This document shows positions 25,553 to 35,600 of a stretch of 64,000 nucleotides of DNA, in pieces. The DNA is from Halorubrum cibi (GTDB taxonomy: Archaea; Halobacteriota; Halobacteria; Halobacteriales; Haloferacaceae). The notes under the pieces are model-generated. The model was given only the letters and a program-made list of their open reading frames with translations, was not told the DNA's origin and searched no databases. Where the stretch lies: contig NZ_FXTD01000001.1 in NCBI RefSeq assembly GCF_900182635.1, forward strand, positions 124,001-188,000. Direction: 5' to 3'. The translations under genes and the position numbers were made by a program. How positions within the stretch are numbered: position 1 is the stretch's first letter; each line of letters begins with the position of its first letter.

Positions 25553-26818
25553 TTATCGCTCGTTGACTTCGAGCACTTTCCCGGCCGCGATGGTCTGACC
25601 CATGTCGCGGATGGCGAAGCTGCCGAGTTCCGGGATCTCGCCGGACGGCTCGATGCTCAGCGGCTTCTGCGGGCGAACGGTGACGACCGCGGCGTCGCCC
25701 GACTTGATGAAGTCCGGGTTCTCCTCGGCGACCTCGCCCGAGGAGGGGTCGATCTTCTGGTCGATCGACTCGATCGTACAGGCGACCTGCGCCGTGTGCG
25801 CGTGGAAGACCGGAGTGTAACCGGCCGTGATCACCGACGGGTGCTGCATGACGACGACCTGCGCCTTGAACGTCTCGGCGACGCTCGGCGGGTCGTCGGC
25901 GGGACCACACACGTCGCCGCGACGGATGTCGTCCTTGCCGAGACCGCGGACGTTGAACCCGACGTTGTCGCCGGGCTCGGCCTTGGGAACCTCCTCGTGG
26001 TGCATCTCGACCGTCTTCACCTCGCCGCCCACGTCGGACGGCTGGAAGGAGACGTTGTCCCCCGTCTGGAGGATCCCGGTCTCGACGCGTCCGACGGGGA
26101 CGGTCCCGATGCCGGAGATGGTGTAGACGTCCTGGATGGGGAGTCGGAGCGGTGCGTCCGTCGGCGGCTCGGACTCCGGCAGGTCGTTGAGCGACTCCAG
26201 CAGGGTGGGGCCGTCGTACCAGCCGGTGTTCTCGGACTCCTCGGCGATGTTGTCGCCCTCGAACGCCGAGATCGGCACGAACGTCGTGTCGTCGGTCGCG
26301 AAGCGAACCTGGTTGAGCAGGTTCTTGACCTCCTCGACGACCTCGTCGTAGGAGGACTCCTGGTAGTCGACCAGGTCCATCTTGTTGACGCCGATGATGA
26401 GCTCGTTGATGCCCAGCGTGCGGGCCAGGAACACGTGCTCTCGGGTCTGGGGCGCGACGCCGTCGTCTGCCGCGACGACGAGGACCGCGTTGTCGGCCTG
26501 CGAGGCACCCGTGATCATGTTCTTCACGAAGTCACGGTGGCCCGGGCAGTCGACGATGGTGAAGTAGTACTTGTCCGTGTCGAACTCCTGGTGGGCGATG
26601 TCGATCGTGACGCCACGCTCGCGCTCCTCGGCGAGGTTGTCCATCACGTAGGCGAACTCGAAGCCGCCCTTGCCCTTCTCTTCTGCTTCCTCGCGGTGCT
26701 GCTCGATTACGTGCTCGGGGACGCTCCCCGTCTCGAAGAGGAGTCGGCCCACGAGCGTACTCTTGCCGTGGTCGACGTGGCCGATAATGGCCAGATTCTG
26801 GTGCGGTTTGTCACTCAT
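25553..26818 (-). CDS. tuf: Translation elongation factor EF-1alpha
   Basis: A 421-residue GTPase that delivers aminoacyl-tRNA to the ribosome. GTP motifs: G1 GHVDHGKST (residues 13-21), G3 DCPGHRDF (near 91), G4 NKMD (near 146) and an SA-type G5 (ISAFEGDN). Domains 2 and 3 follow with RVETGIL and MHHEEVPKA. The length is normal. It forms a unit with rpsJ. The minus-strand region before it (26819-27020) is a roughly 200-bp leader/promoter area with TTT/AAA runs near 26850-26880. Confidence 0.97.
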   Translation of the reverse strand: MSDKPHQNLAIIGHVDHGKSTLVGRLLFETGSVPEHVIEQHREEAEEKGKGGFEFAYVMDNLAEERERGVTIDIAHQEFDTDKYYFTIVDCPGHRDFVKNMITGASQADNAVLVVAADDGVAPQTREHVFLARTLGINELIIGVNKMDLVDYQESSYDEVVEEVKNLLNQVRFATDDTTFVPISAFEGDNIAEESENTGWYDGPTLLESLNDLPESEPPTDAPLRLPIQDVYTISGIGTVPVGRVETGILQTGDNVSFQPSDVGGEVKTVEMHHEEVPKAEPGDNVGFNVRGLGKDDIRRGDVCGPADDPPSVAETFKAQVVVMQHPSVITAGYTPVFHAHTAQVACTIESIDQKIDPSSGEVAEENPDFIKSGDAAVVTVRPQKPLSIEPSGEIPELGSFAIRDMGQTIAAGKVLEVNER

Positions 26819-27020
26819 GGGGTAATCACGCGCTAAGGCGCTCTGTGAGTACGTTTTCGGTTGATTCCACTAAAACGGTTTCGATACGGCTTACGGCCGA
26901 TCGCGACGCCGTCACCTGATTCCTGTGATCGGGGAACACGGCAGACCGACGCACGGTCGGGAACCGTTCACCGAAGGATCGCGAAGCGATCGCCTCGAGG
27001 CCGTTTCCCGCTCCTCGGCG

Positions 27021-27995
27021 TCAGCCCAGCCGACCCACGTCGCCGAGGATCGCGCTCGCCGTCTCGGGGCCGCCCGCGCCGCGTCCGGAGATGTTGAGCC
27101 GCCCCGCGTGCGTGGTCTCTATCTGAACGATGTTCTGCGTGCCCGAGACCGCGAGCGTCCCGTTCTCCTGGACGAGCCGCGGAGCGACGCGCACCGTCTC
27201 TCCCGTCGCCTCGCCGATCAGCCGGACCGTCCGGCCGTCCTCGGCGGCGAGTCGGAGGACCGACCCCGGCACGTCGCGGATCCCTTCGACCGACGCGTCC
27301 TCGAGCGAGAACTCCCGGGCGTCGGCCGGGTCGTCGGCCCCGCCGAAGGAGAGCACGTTCGCGAGGATGACGCACTTCAGGGCGGCGTCGGTCCCGTCGA
27401 CGTCGAAGGAGGGATCCGCCTCCGCGACGCCGAGGTCCTGCGCCTCCGAGAGCACGTGATCGTAATCGAGCCCCTCCGCGGCCATGCGCGTGAGGATGAA
27501 GTTCGCGGTCCCGTTGAGCACGCCCCGAACCGCGGTGACGTGGCTCGGCTCGATGTCCTCGACCGTCGACACCGCCGGGATCGCCCCGCCGACCGTCGCC
27601 TCGAAGCGCACGTCGCCGGCGCTGTCGGCGGCGAGCGCTTGGAGATCGCCGTACCGCTCGGCGACCGGCCCCTTGTTCGCCAACACGACGTGACGGTCCC
27701 GCTCGAGGGCGGTCCGGACGTGTGAAAAGCCCGGCTCGGCGTCGCCGAGCGTCGTCGGCGTCGCCTCCACGAGGACGTCGTAGTCGGCCGCGAGCGCGTC
27801 CGCGGGGTCGTCGTCGCCGACGATCCCGGTCTCCGCCTTACGCGTGACGACCGCCTCGGCGTCGACGCCGTCGGAAGAACCCGCGACGATCGCGCTCGAG
27901 GAGTCCGCGACGGCGACGACCTCGTGGCCGTGCTCGCCGGCCAGTTCGACGACGGACCGACCGACCGCGCCCGCGCCGATGACGGCGAGCCTCAC
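27021..27995 (-). CDS. hom: Homoserine dehydrogenase
   Basis: A 324-residue NAD(P)-dependent enzyme reducing aspartate semialdehyde to homoserine, for threonine and methionine synthesis. It has the N-terminal Rossmann motif AVIGAGAVGRSVVELA and VLANKGPVAERY. The catalytic domain carries RGVLNGTANFILTRM and LGVAEADPSFDVDGTDAALK, with the catalytic Asp/Lys of the family. It has no ACT domain of its own; one is encoded just upstream, overlapping by four bases (ATGA). That neighbour may supply feedback control. Confidence 0.93.
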   Translation of the reverse strand: MRLAVIGAGAVGRSVVELAGEHGHEVVAVADSSSAIVAGSSDGVDAEAVVTRKAETGIVGDDDPADALAADYDVLVEATPTTLGDAEPGFSHVRTALERDRHVVLANKGPVAERYGDLQALAADSAGDVRFEATVGGAIPAVSTVEDIEPSHVTAVRGVLNGTANFILTRMAAEGLDYDHVLSEAQDLGVAEADPSFDVDGTDAALKCVILANVLSFGGADDPADAREFSLEDASVEGIRDVPGSVLRLAAEDGRTVRLIGEATGETVRVAPRLVQENGTLAVSGTQNIVQIETTHAGRLNISGRGAGGPETASAILGDVGRLG

Positions 27996-28582
27996 GCTTC
28001 CACCCCCGCGAGCGGCGCGACGACGCGAAGCTCCTTCTCGTCGGCGATCTCACGGACCGCCGCGATCGCCTCCGCCGTCTCGCCCGAGCGCGCCTCCAGA
28101 CGAAGCCGGGCGCTCGAGACCTCCTCCGTCCCCTGCGGGGCCGCGAGCGACACGTCCGCGACCGACGCCGACGCGGACGCCTCGATCCGCGAGAGCGTAT
28201 CGGAGAGATCGGTGTCGATGAGGTGACCGAACAGGACCAGAGTGATCTCCTCGGCGTACCGCTCCGTGCCGGCCTGCATCACCGTGATCCCCTCCGCGCG
28301 AAGCGCCTCGACTATCCCCTCGAAGCGCTCCGGCGTCGCCTCGAAGTCGACCTCGACCGGGATCCGGCCGCGCGGGGTCTTGTTCCCGCGTTCGTGGTAG
28401 ATCGACAGCAGGTTGCCGCCGTTGTTCGCGATCGGCTGGAGCGCCGCGAGCAACTGTCCCGGCTCGTCGACGAGCTCCAGTCGAACCGTGTGCGTCGACG
28501 GCGAGGAGGGATCGTGCCCGCCGTCGGCCGCCGGGTCCGATCCGGCCGCCGCCTCGGGCGCGCCGTCTCGAGTGTCGCTCAC
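27992..28582 (-). CDS. ACT-domain regulatory protein linked to homoserine dehydrogenase
   Basis: About 196 residues. After a low-complexity Ala/Asp start, an ACT domain (HTVRLELVDEPGQLLAALQPIANNGGNLLSIYHE, split here by motif: DEPGQLL and NGGNL) is followed by a second regulatory-like half. ACT domains bind amino acids. The overlap with hom (ATGA) and tight coupling suggest that it senses threonine or a related end product. The start is unsure: GTG at 28582 or GTG at 28618. It lacks any kinase or dehydrogenase domain. Confidence 0.82.
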   Translation of the reverse strand: MSDTRDGAPEAAAGSDPAADGGHDPSSPSTHTVRLELVDEPGQLLAALQPIANNGGNLLSIYHERGNKTPRGRIPVEVDFEATPERFEGIVEALRAEGITVMQAGTERYAEEITLVLFGHLIDTDLSDTLSRIEASASASVADVSLAAPQGTEEVSSARLRLEARSGETAEAIAAVREIADEKELRVVAPLAGVEA

Positions 28583-29004
28583 GCGACCACCTCCGGTGAC
28601 CCCGCCGCCGTCAGGCACGTTCCTGTCGGCGCGGAGCGGCCGCTCGCTTGCTCCGTACCGATGCGTCGATCGGGGATCGTGCCCGTCTGCATACCCGAAA
28701 GGAGTCGGTGGGATCGGTATAAGCCTTCGGCGATGGCAGTCGTTGCCTTCGAGTCATGTGAACACGTTTGACGTGCTCGATATCGAGTGGAGACTGAGCG
28801 ATTCTGCGGTGGCGTCGCCGGCGACGAGGCTGGGGAAGCATGAGGTGCGGGCTGTGCTGGGCGGGTAGGACTCAACGGGGCAGCCGCGATCCCCGATCCG
28901 CTTACGCTCGCGGAAATCACGGCCGGGGTTTGGCGGTGTTCACCTCGGTCGGAAAGCGGAGAGAACGAGGAGAGAAGAACCGCGATCGAACTCGACGCGT
29001 TAGT
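28583..29004. other. Intergenic region with dispersed repeat modules
   Basis: This 420-bp gap upstream of the ACT gene and downstream of fusA holds no gene. It contains two repeated pieces. GCGGTGGCGTCGCCGGCG at 28806-28823 recurs at 63826-63843. A 26-bp segment at 28825-28850 (starts CGAGGCTGGGGAAGCATGAG) recurs inverted at 32544-32569 with two mismatches. A TATA-like GTATAAG occurs near 28717. Confidence 0.6.
28806..28850. repeat. Composite dispersed repeat (copy A)
   Basis: Two modules side by side: 28806-28823, identical to 63826-63843, and 28825-28850, which matches the reverse complement of 32544-32569 at 24 of 26 positions. It is a mosaic of intergenic repeat units, as seen in several Halorubrum-like genomes. 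Confidence 0.7.
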
Positions 29005-31194
29005 TCAGATGTAGTCGATCGAACTGGGCAGTTCGAGCTTCATCCCCTTGCGCTCGCGGATCTCCATGATCTTCTCGCGCTGGAGGTTGTCGACGAGCAC
29101 GCGGAAGCCCGCGTTCTCCGTGTTCCAGGAGGCGCGGCCCTCGGTGGCGGAGCGGATGTCGGAGGAGAATCCGATCATCTCCTCGACGGGCGCGATGCCC
29201 TCGACGACCATGAGGTCGCCCTCCTGGTACATGTCGTCGACGCGGCCGCGACGACCCTGGATCTCGCCGGACGCCGCGCCCATGTGCTCGCTGGGCACGT
29301 CGATTCGGACGTCCTGGATCGGCTCGAGCAGGCGAACCTCGCCGTCGATCAGCGAGCGGTGGACCGCGTCGCGGACGGCCGGAATGACCTGCGCGGGACC
29401 CCGGTGGATGGTGTCCTCGTGGAGCTTCGCGTCGTGGAGCCGGAACAGCGACCCCTGGACCGGCTCGGCGGCCAGCGGGCCGTCGTCGAGCGCCTCCTGG
29501 AGGCCCTCTAAGACGAGCTCCATCGTCTCGTTGAGGTGCTGGATACCCTTCGTGTCGTCGATGAGGATGTTCGTCCGGTGGATGTCCTCGACGTTCTGGG
29601 AGGTGTCCTTGTCCATGCCGGCCTCCTGAAGCGCCTCGCGGCGCTCCAGTTCGGGCATGTCCATGGAGACCTCGCCGAGCTGGATGGCGTCGACGATGTC
29701 CTGGGCCATCGGCTCGACCGTGAGGTAGAACTTGTTGTGGCGGTTCGGCGAGACGCCCTCGACCTCGCGGGACGCCTCCTGGGGCTGCTCGCGATAGACG
29801 ACGATCGGCTCGCCGGTGATGACCGGGATGCCCTGGTTGTCGCGGATCCGCTGGGTGATCACTTCGAGGTGGAGCTCGCCCTGCCCGCTGATGAGGTGCT
29901 CGCCCGTGTCCTCGTTGATCTCGATCTGGATCGTCGGGTCCTCCTTGGCGACCTGCTGGAGCGTCTCGATGAGCTTCGGCAGGTCGTCCATGTTCTGGGC
30001 CTCGACGGACTTCGTGATGACCGGCTCGGAGATGTGCTCGATCGACTCGAACGGCGTCATCTCCACGGAGGAGACCGTGGAACCGGCGATGGCGTCACGC
30101 AGACCGGTGACGGAAGCGATGTTCCCCGCCGGGACGTGTTCCACCTCCTCGCGTTCCGATCCCATGAAGAGGCCGACGCTCTGGATGCGGTTCTTGCCCG
30201 CGGTGCCGGAGACGTACAGCTCCTGGCCCTTCTCCAGCGTGCCGGAGAAGACGCGGCCCGTCGCGATCTCGCCCGCGTGCGGGTCCATCGAGATGTCGGT
30301 GACCATGAAGACGACCTCGCCGTCCTCGTCGACGAGCTGCATCCCCTCGGCGAGCGAGGAGTCCGGGTCGCCGCGCCAGATGCGCGGGACGCGGCGAGGC
30401 TGGGCGTCGACCGGGTTCGGGAAGTGCTCACAGACCATGTCGAGCACGACGTCCGAGAGCGGCGTGCGTTCGTGGAGCTCGTCGCGCTTGTCGTTCTGCT
30501 CGAGCTCCATGATGTCGCCGAAGTCCATGCCGGTCCGCTGCATCGACGGCATCGAGACGCCCCACTTGTACAGCGCGGAGCCGAACCCGACCGTCCCCTC
30601 CTCGACGGAGACGGTCCAGTCGGTGGGGATGTCGTCCATGTTCTCGGCCATCCCGCGGATGAGCTCGTTGACGTCGGCGATGACGGACATGAGCCGCTCT
30701 TGCATCTCCTGGGGACCCTCCTGGAGCTCCGAGATGAGGCGGTCGACCTTGTTGATGAACAGCGTCGGCTTCACGCCCTCTCGGAGCGCCTGCCGGAGCA
30801 CCGTCTCCGTCTGGGGCATCGCGCCCTCGACGGCGTCGACGACCACCAGCGCGCCGTCGACCGCGCGCATCGCACGGGTGACGTCGCCGCCGAAGTCGAC
30901 GTGGCCCGGCGTGTCGATGAGGTTGATGAGGTGGTTGGTGTCCTCGTACTCGTGGGTCATCGAGACGTTCGCCGCGTCGATGGTGATCCCACGCTCCTGT
31001 TCGTCTTCCTTCGTGTCCATCGCGAGCTGCTCGCCCGCGGTGTCCTGGGAGATCATGCCCGCGCCCGCCAGCAGGTTGTCGGAGAGCGTCGTCTTCCCGT
31101 GGTCGACGTGGGCGGCGATGGCGATGTTCCGGATGTGCTCCGGGTTGTCCATCAGCCGCTCACACTCTTGGACGATCTTCTTGCGTCGGCCCAT
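29005..31194 (-). CDS. fusA: Translation elongation factor EF-2
   Basis: A 729-residue ribosomal translocase GTPase. It has G1 [12 protein letters not shown] (near residue 27), G3 [10 protein letters not shown] (near 93) and G4 NKVDR (near 147). Domain IV carries the diphthamide loop [12 protein letters not shown] (near 600), so the His is present for modification. The ATG at 31194 ([15 protein letters not shown]) was chosen as in other archaeal EF-2. The frame is open for another 430 codons upstream, but that is antisense to the aldolase and monooxygenase genes and not protein-like. It is upstream of the ACT/hom/tuf/rpsJ series on the same strand. Confidence 0.97.
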   Translation of the reverse strand: MGRRKKIVQECERLMDNPEHIRNIAIAAHVDHGKTTLSDNLLAGAGMISQDTAGEQLAMDTKEDEQERGITIDAANVSMTHEYEDTNHLINLIDTPGHVDFGGDVTRAMRAVDGALVVVDAVEGAMPQTETVLRQALREGVKPTLFINKVDRLISELQEGPQEMQERLMSVIADVNELIRGMAENMDDIPTDWTVSVEEGTVGFGSALYKWGVSMPSMQRTGMDFGDIMELEQNDKRDELHERTPLSDVVLDMVCEHFPNPVDAQPRRVPRIWRGDPDSSLAEGMQLVDEDGEVVFMVTDISMDPHAGEIATGRVFSGTLEKGQELYVSGTAGKNRIQSVGLFMGSEREEVEHVPAGNIASVTGLRDAIAGSTVSSVEMTPFESIEHISEPVITKSVEAQNMDDLPKLIETLQQVAKEDPTIQIEINEDTGEHLISGQGELHLEVITQRIRDNQGIPVITGEPIVVYREQPQEASREVEGVSPNRHNKFYLTVEPMAQDIVDAIQLGEVSMDMPELERREALQEAGMDKDTSQNVEDIHRTNILIDDTKGIQHLNETMELVLEGLQEALDDGPLAAEPVQGSLFRLHDAKLHEDTIHRGPAQVIPAVRDAVHRSLIDGEVRLLEPIQDVRIDVPSEHMGAASGEIQGRRGRVDDMYQEGDLMVVEGIAPVEEMIGFSSDIRSATEGRASWNTENAGFRVLVDNLQREKIMEIRERKGMKLELPSSIDYI

Positions 31195-31374
31195 TATACC
31201 GCGTGTTACCGACAGCAGGGTCAAAAGGGTAGTGTTTCTCCGCGGCCGTTTCGTGGAGGATCGGGGCCGATCCACGCCGATTTCGTGTCGATCGCTCGCA
31301 CGGTTCACGGCCCTCACGCCGCGGTTCCGAACCGCCTCGGACGGATTTAAGTAACCGGTCGGAAAGGAGGAGAC

Positions 31375-32022
31375 ATGAACGAGACGCTCACGGGGATCGT
31401 CGACAGCGGCGTCGTCGCGGTGTTGCGCGGGGTCCCGGCCGACGAACTCATCGCGATCGCCGAGGCGCTCCGAGAGGGCGGGGTCACCGCGGTCGAGATC
31501 ACCGCCGACACGCCGGACGTCGCCGATCTCCTGCGGGACGTGACCGGATCGTTCGGCGACGACGAACTGGTGATCGGCACCGGGACCGTCCTCGACAGCG
31601 AGACCGCGAGAACGACCCTGATGGCCGGCGCGGAGTTCGTCGTCTCGCCGAGCCTCCACGAGGACGTCATCGAGACGTGTAACCGGTACGGCGCCGTGAG
31701 CGCGCCAGGCGTCATGACGCCGACGGAGGCGGTCCGCGGCTACGAGGCCGGCGCGGACTTCGTGAAGGTGTTCCCCGCGAAGACCGTCGGTCCGGATCAC
31801 GTCGGTGCGATGAAGGGGCCGCTCGGCCAGATCCCGATGATGCCGACCGGCGGCGTCGGCCCCGACAACGCCGCCGACTTCATCGACGCCGGCGCGTTCG
31901 CCGTCGGTGCCGGCGGTGCCCTCGTCGACTACGACGCGGCCGCGCGCGGAGACTACGAGGCGATCACGGAAACCGCCCGCGAGTTCACGCGGATCGTCGA
32001 GGACGCGCGAGCGGACGGGTAG
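31375..32022 (+). CDS. eda: Eda-type KDPG/KHG aldolase
   Basis: A 215-residue class I aldolase (2-keto-3-deoxy-6-phosphogluconate / 4-hydroxy-2-oxoglutarate). The Schiff-base lysine lies in [13 protein letters not shown] (near residue 128). The Glu base is in [12 protein letters not shown] (near 44) and the phosphate-binding glycines in [10 protein letters not shown]. It would split KDPG to pyruvate and glyceraldehyde-3-phosphate in the semi-phosphorylative Entner-Doudoroff route of haloarchaea. The start is divergent from fusA, 180 bp away. Confidence 0.9.
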   Translation: MNETLTGIVDSGVVAVLRGVPADELIAIAEALREGGVTAVEITADTPDVADLLRDVTGSFGDDELVIGTGTVLDSETARTTLMAGAEFVVSPSLHEDVIETCNRYGAVSAPGVMTPTEAVRGYEAGADFVKVFPAKTVGPDHVGAMKGPLGQIPMMPTGGVGPDNAADFIDAGAFAVGAGGALVDYDAAARGDYEAITETAREFTRIVEDARADG

Positions 32023-32152
32023 AAAGCGGGAGAGCGGAACGGAAAGGGGTCGGGCGAGAGCGGAACGAGGAGGGAAAGCGAGTGCTGCTCGTGTGACGGA
32101 CCACCGCGACCGGAACGTTTTCGGAGCCGTCGCCGGACACCTCCATCCGTCG

Positions 32153-32458
32153 ATGATCGTACTCCACGCGGTCTTCCCGATCGAGGCGGACCGACTCGAC
32201 GAGGCGCTCGACCACGCGGAGACGCTCGTCGAGGGGTCGAACGAGGAGGACGGCACCATCGAGTACTGTGCGGCCACGGACGTCGAGGACGGGACGACCC
32301 TCCGGTTCTTCGAGCAGTACGAGGACGCGGCGGCGTTCGAGGCGCACACGGAGACCGACCACTTCAAAGCGTTCGAGGCCGCGCTCCCGAACCTGCTCGC
32401 CGGGGAACCGCGGGTGACGCGGTTCGAGGTCGACTCGGCGACGGAACTCGACCTATGA
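32153..32458 (+). CDS. Antibiotic-biosynthesis-monooxygenase-fold (ABM) small protein
   Basis: A 101-residue ferredoxin-like fold protein. [19 protein letters not shown], then [28 protein letters not shown] and [13 protein letters not shown] match the YgiN/ABM dimeric alpha-beta barrel family, often quinone- or heme-related oxygenases, also of unknown use. The ATG at 32153 fits the first strand; the frame is open upstream but not conserved-looking. It lies 130 bp after the aldolase on the same strand. Confidence 0.75.
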   Translation: MIVLHAVFPIEADRLDEALDHAETLVEGSNEEDGTIEYCAATDVEDGTTLRFFEQYEDAAAFEAHTETDHFKAFEAALPNLLAGEPRVTRFEVDSATELDL

Positions 32459-32543
32459 GCCGGAGCGCGAGGTGATCGGTTCACCGGACGGATCGTTTAT
32501 AATCGCTGACCGTGCGGCGCACAGCGTCAAAGCCCCAGCCGAA

Positions 32544-32569
32544 CCGCACCTCGTGCCTCCCCAGCCTCG
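32544..32569. repeat. Dispersed repeat (copy B, inverted)
   Basis: The 26-bp segment CCGCACCTCGTGCCTCCCCA continuing to 32569 is the reverse complement of 28825-28850 with two mismatches. It sits in the 224-bp gap between the ABM gene and polC, next to a further palindromic stretch (CTCGCGCTTTTCAAGCGCTC region, 32573-32594). No gene is seen in the gap. A 15-bp direct repeat, TCACAGGATCACATG, occurs at 32650 and 32671 just beyond the polC stop. Confidence 0.65.
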
Positions 32570-32682
32570 TTGCTCGCGCTTTTCAAGCGCTCGCAACTCC
32601 TTCGCGCGCGACTCGCGGCTCCGCCGCTCGTTCCGCGCGCGCCGACCGTCTCACAGGATCACATGAAGTCGGCGTCACAGGA

Positions 32683-35600
32683 TCACATGAAATCCGCGAT
32701 GCCCGACTGCTTGTTGGTGTCGTCCTCGAAGATCGACTCCAGCGAGTCGTCCAACACCTTCAGCCGCTGTTTGGTGTAGGGCCGGCAGCCGAACCGCTCC
32801 GCGACCTCGATGGCGGTGTCGACGTACTTGCTCACGGAACCCTCGTGGACGGTGAGGTTCACCCGGCCGCCGCACTCCCGGCAGTCGCCGGAAAGCGGCA
32901 TCCGGCGGTACTTCTCCCCGCAGTCGAGACACCGCGTCTCCTGGCGGGAGAAGGCCCGCAGGTTCCCGATGATGTCGGGCAGGAAGTGGTACTCGATGAC
33001 GCGCTCGGCGACGTCCGTCTCGTCGACCGCGCGGACCTTCCGGGCGAGCTCCAGTTGCGCGTCCATCTTCTCCATCATGTCGCCAAGCGTCTTGTACGCC
33101 GAGAGGTCCGGCCCCATCGCGATGTCGGTCGTGTCGTGGGTGTGGTCGAACCCGCGGTACTCGTCGTCGGTCCCGAGCGTGTCCTCGCCGAGTTTGATCC
33201 GGTCCTCGACGACCTCCGGGTCGGCCATCTCTCGGGTCGCCTCGTAGAACTCCAGCGGGTACCGCCGCACGACGTCCATGTTGTGCGCCTCGTCGTCGAT
33301 CTCCGAGGGGTCGATCCGCGAGGACATCACGAGCGGCGCGTCCATCTTCCCGCCGCGCTGGTTCGGGAGAAAAGTTTTCGAAAAGTTGAGAAGACCGTCC
33401 ATGAGAAGCATCACACAATCTTCGTCACCATCGCAGTTTCGACGCTTCGCGGCGTGAAAGTACGGGTGTGCGTACCCGACCGCGGCCGACGTGAACCCGA
33501 TCACCCTCCCGACCGTCGCGGCGCTCGTGTGCGGGGCCATCCCGAAGACGAGCTCGCCGACGAGGTCGTCGCGCTCGTTCACCTCGTAGAAGCGGGGGAG
33601 GTCGTAGAACTGCGCGAGGAGGTCGTCGACGAAGTCGGCGGTCTTCAGCATGTGTTCGGCCGCCCCGTCCGAGAGCACCACGTCCTGTACCTTCAGCTCG
33701 ACCAGCTGGTCGTCGTGCCGGAGCGGGTCGCCGTCGATGTCGGTCTCGTACCCCAGCTCCCGGAAGTGGTCGGCGGTGACGTCGAGTTCCTCCGGGCGGA
33801 CCGACGTGACCGGGAGGTCGGTCATGTCGTACCGGACCGTCCCGTCCTTGAACGAGGTGACGCCGTTCTTCGCGCGGAGGATCCCCTTCTCGATGGCTTC
33901 GGGCGTCTTGTTCGTCGACGTGAGCCCCTGAACCCCCTTCAGGATCTCGAAGGCGGACTCGCGTTCGCCGACCACCTCCATCGCCGAGCGGTAGGCGTCG
34001 TTGAGGTCGACCTCCTGATAGGTGGCCGCGGTCACCTCCCACTCACAGCGCGGGCACTCGACGCGGCCGGCCTCGTCGGGCTCACAGACGGTCCCGCAGT
34101 CGCCGCACTCGTAGTGGGGCTCGGTGTGGGCGCCGCAGTCCGGACACGCCGACCGGTAGGTGTGGGTGCCGCAGTCGGGGCACGCGCGCTCCGCGACCTC
34201 GAGTTCGTGGCGGCCGCGTCGCCCGCGGTCGTCCATCGTCGACGCGGCCTTCGCCACGTCGCGCTGGGGCCCCCCGGCCTCGTTGATCGGGAACAGCGTG
34301 TGGACCGCCGGCGAGAGGTCGCGGCTCTCCGACTTCTCCGGGCGGCCCATCCGGTTGCCGATCCGGACCGGCGCGCGTTCGCGGACCGCGAAGGGGGCGA
34401 CCGCGTTGACGGCCTTCACGGCGTTGTCGCCGCCGTCCCACTCGCGGACCTGCCGTGGGAGGTCCGCCGGATTCCATTCCTTCCGGAGCCCGTCGTCGAT
34501 CCCGAGCGAGCGCGCGAGCGGCCGCCACGTCGGGATCCGGAGCGAGTCGGGCGTGGCGGCGTGCTCGACGAGCAGGCTCTCGAGCGCGCTCGCCACCCGG
34601 TCGGTGCGTTCGATCGCCAGCACGCCCTCGACGACCTCGCCGCCCGCGACCGCGTCCGCGAGCGCCTCGAACTCGGCGACCGACACGTCGTGCCAGAGGT
34701 AGGTGTACTCCGGGTGGAGCGGACAGTCGTACGACTCCGCCCACTCGAGCGCCTCGCCGGGCTCCGGGTGTTCGAGGTCGACGTGGGGGTCGTCGTCGAG
34801 CGCTTGGACGTCGGCACCCGCCGCCTCGAACTCCTGGACCCACCACTCGTAGACGTACGACGCGGGCGCGAGCGGGTGGTTGTTCTCGACGAACTCCCCG
34901 TAGTTGACGAGGTACTCGCCCAGATCGAGGATCGCCTCCACGCCGTTGCGGACCGCGAGCGCCTCCTTCGGGTCGTCGATCCGCCGGACCTCGCCGTTCG
35001 CGAGCTTCACCGTCGGCCCCTCGATGGAGTCGACGGGGACGACGCCCGCGGCCTTCCCCGGACGCTCGGTCTTGATCTGCGTCCCGGTCGCGAGGAAGTC
35101 GTCCACGAGGTGCATCGTCGCCGGGTGAACGCCCGCGGTCGCGAAGCCGTGGTTCCGCGCGCGACCGTATCGGAGCCGGAACCCGCCGTCCTCCGAGGGG
35201 TGTGTGAACACCGGCCGCCCGGCGATCAGGTCCCGCAGGAACTTCTGTGAGGGCTTCGGACGGAGCGGGCCGGTGGGGCCGGTGGAGTCGTCGTCGCCCT
35301 CGTCGTCGTTCGCGTCCCCGGCCTGCTCGTCCTCACCGTTCGCGTCGTCGGTCTCCCCGTCCCCGTCGTCTCCGTCGTTGCTCCCCCCTTCCTCGCCGTC
35401 GGCTCCGTCCTTCCCGATCGTCCCGTCGATGAGGTCCTGAAGCCACGGCCAGTCGACCTCGTCGAGGTCGCGGGTGTACCGCTGGATCTTCGGGGCCTTC
35501 AGGGCGATCCCCTCCGCGGCGACGAGGCACATCCCGCCCCGCGCGGAGTTGGTGTCGACGCGCTCGAGGTCACGGAAGCCCGAGACCTCCTCGTCGCCGG

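Noticed and set aside
29536-31350. Open frames of 500-600 codons on the plus strand opposite fusA
   Set aside because: They are antisense, and their composition is Val/Asp/Arg-rich without any fold signature.
31195-32484. The 430-codon N-terminal extension of the EF-2 frame
   Set aside because: It runs through the EF-2 promoter and antisense to the aldolase and ABM genes; EF-2 proteins start at MGRRKK-type sequences.
32512-35250. A 912-codon open frame on the plus strand opposite polC
   Set aside because: It is antisense to a clear DP2 gene; the translation is Arg/Val/Gly-rich without domains. High GC removes stop codons from this frame.
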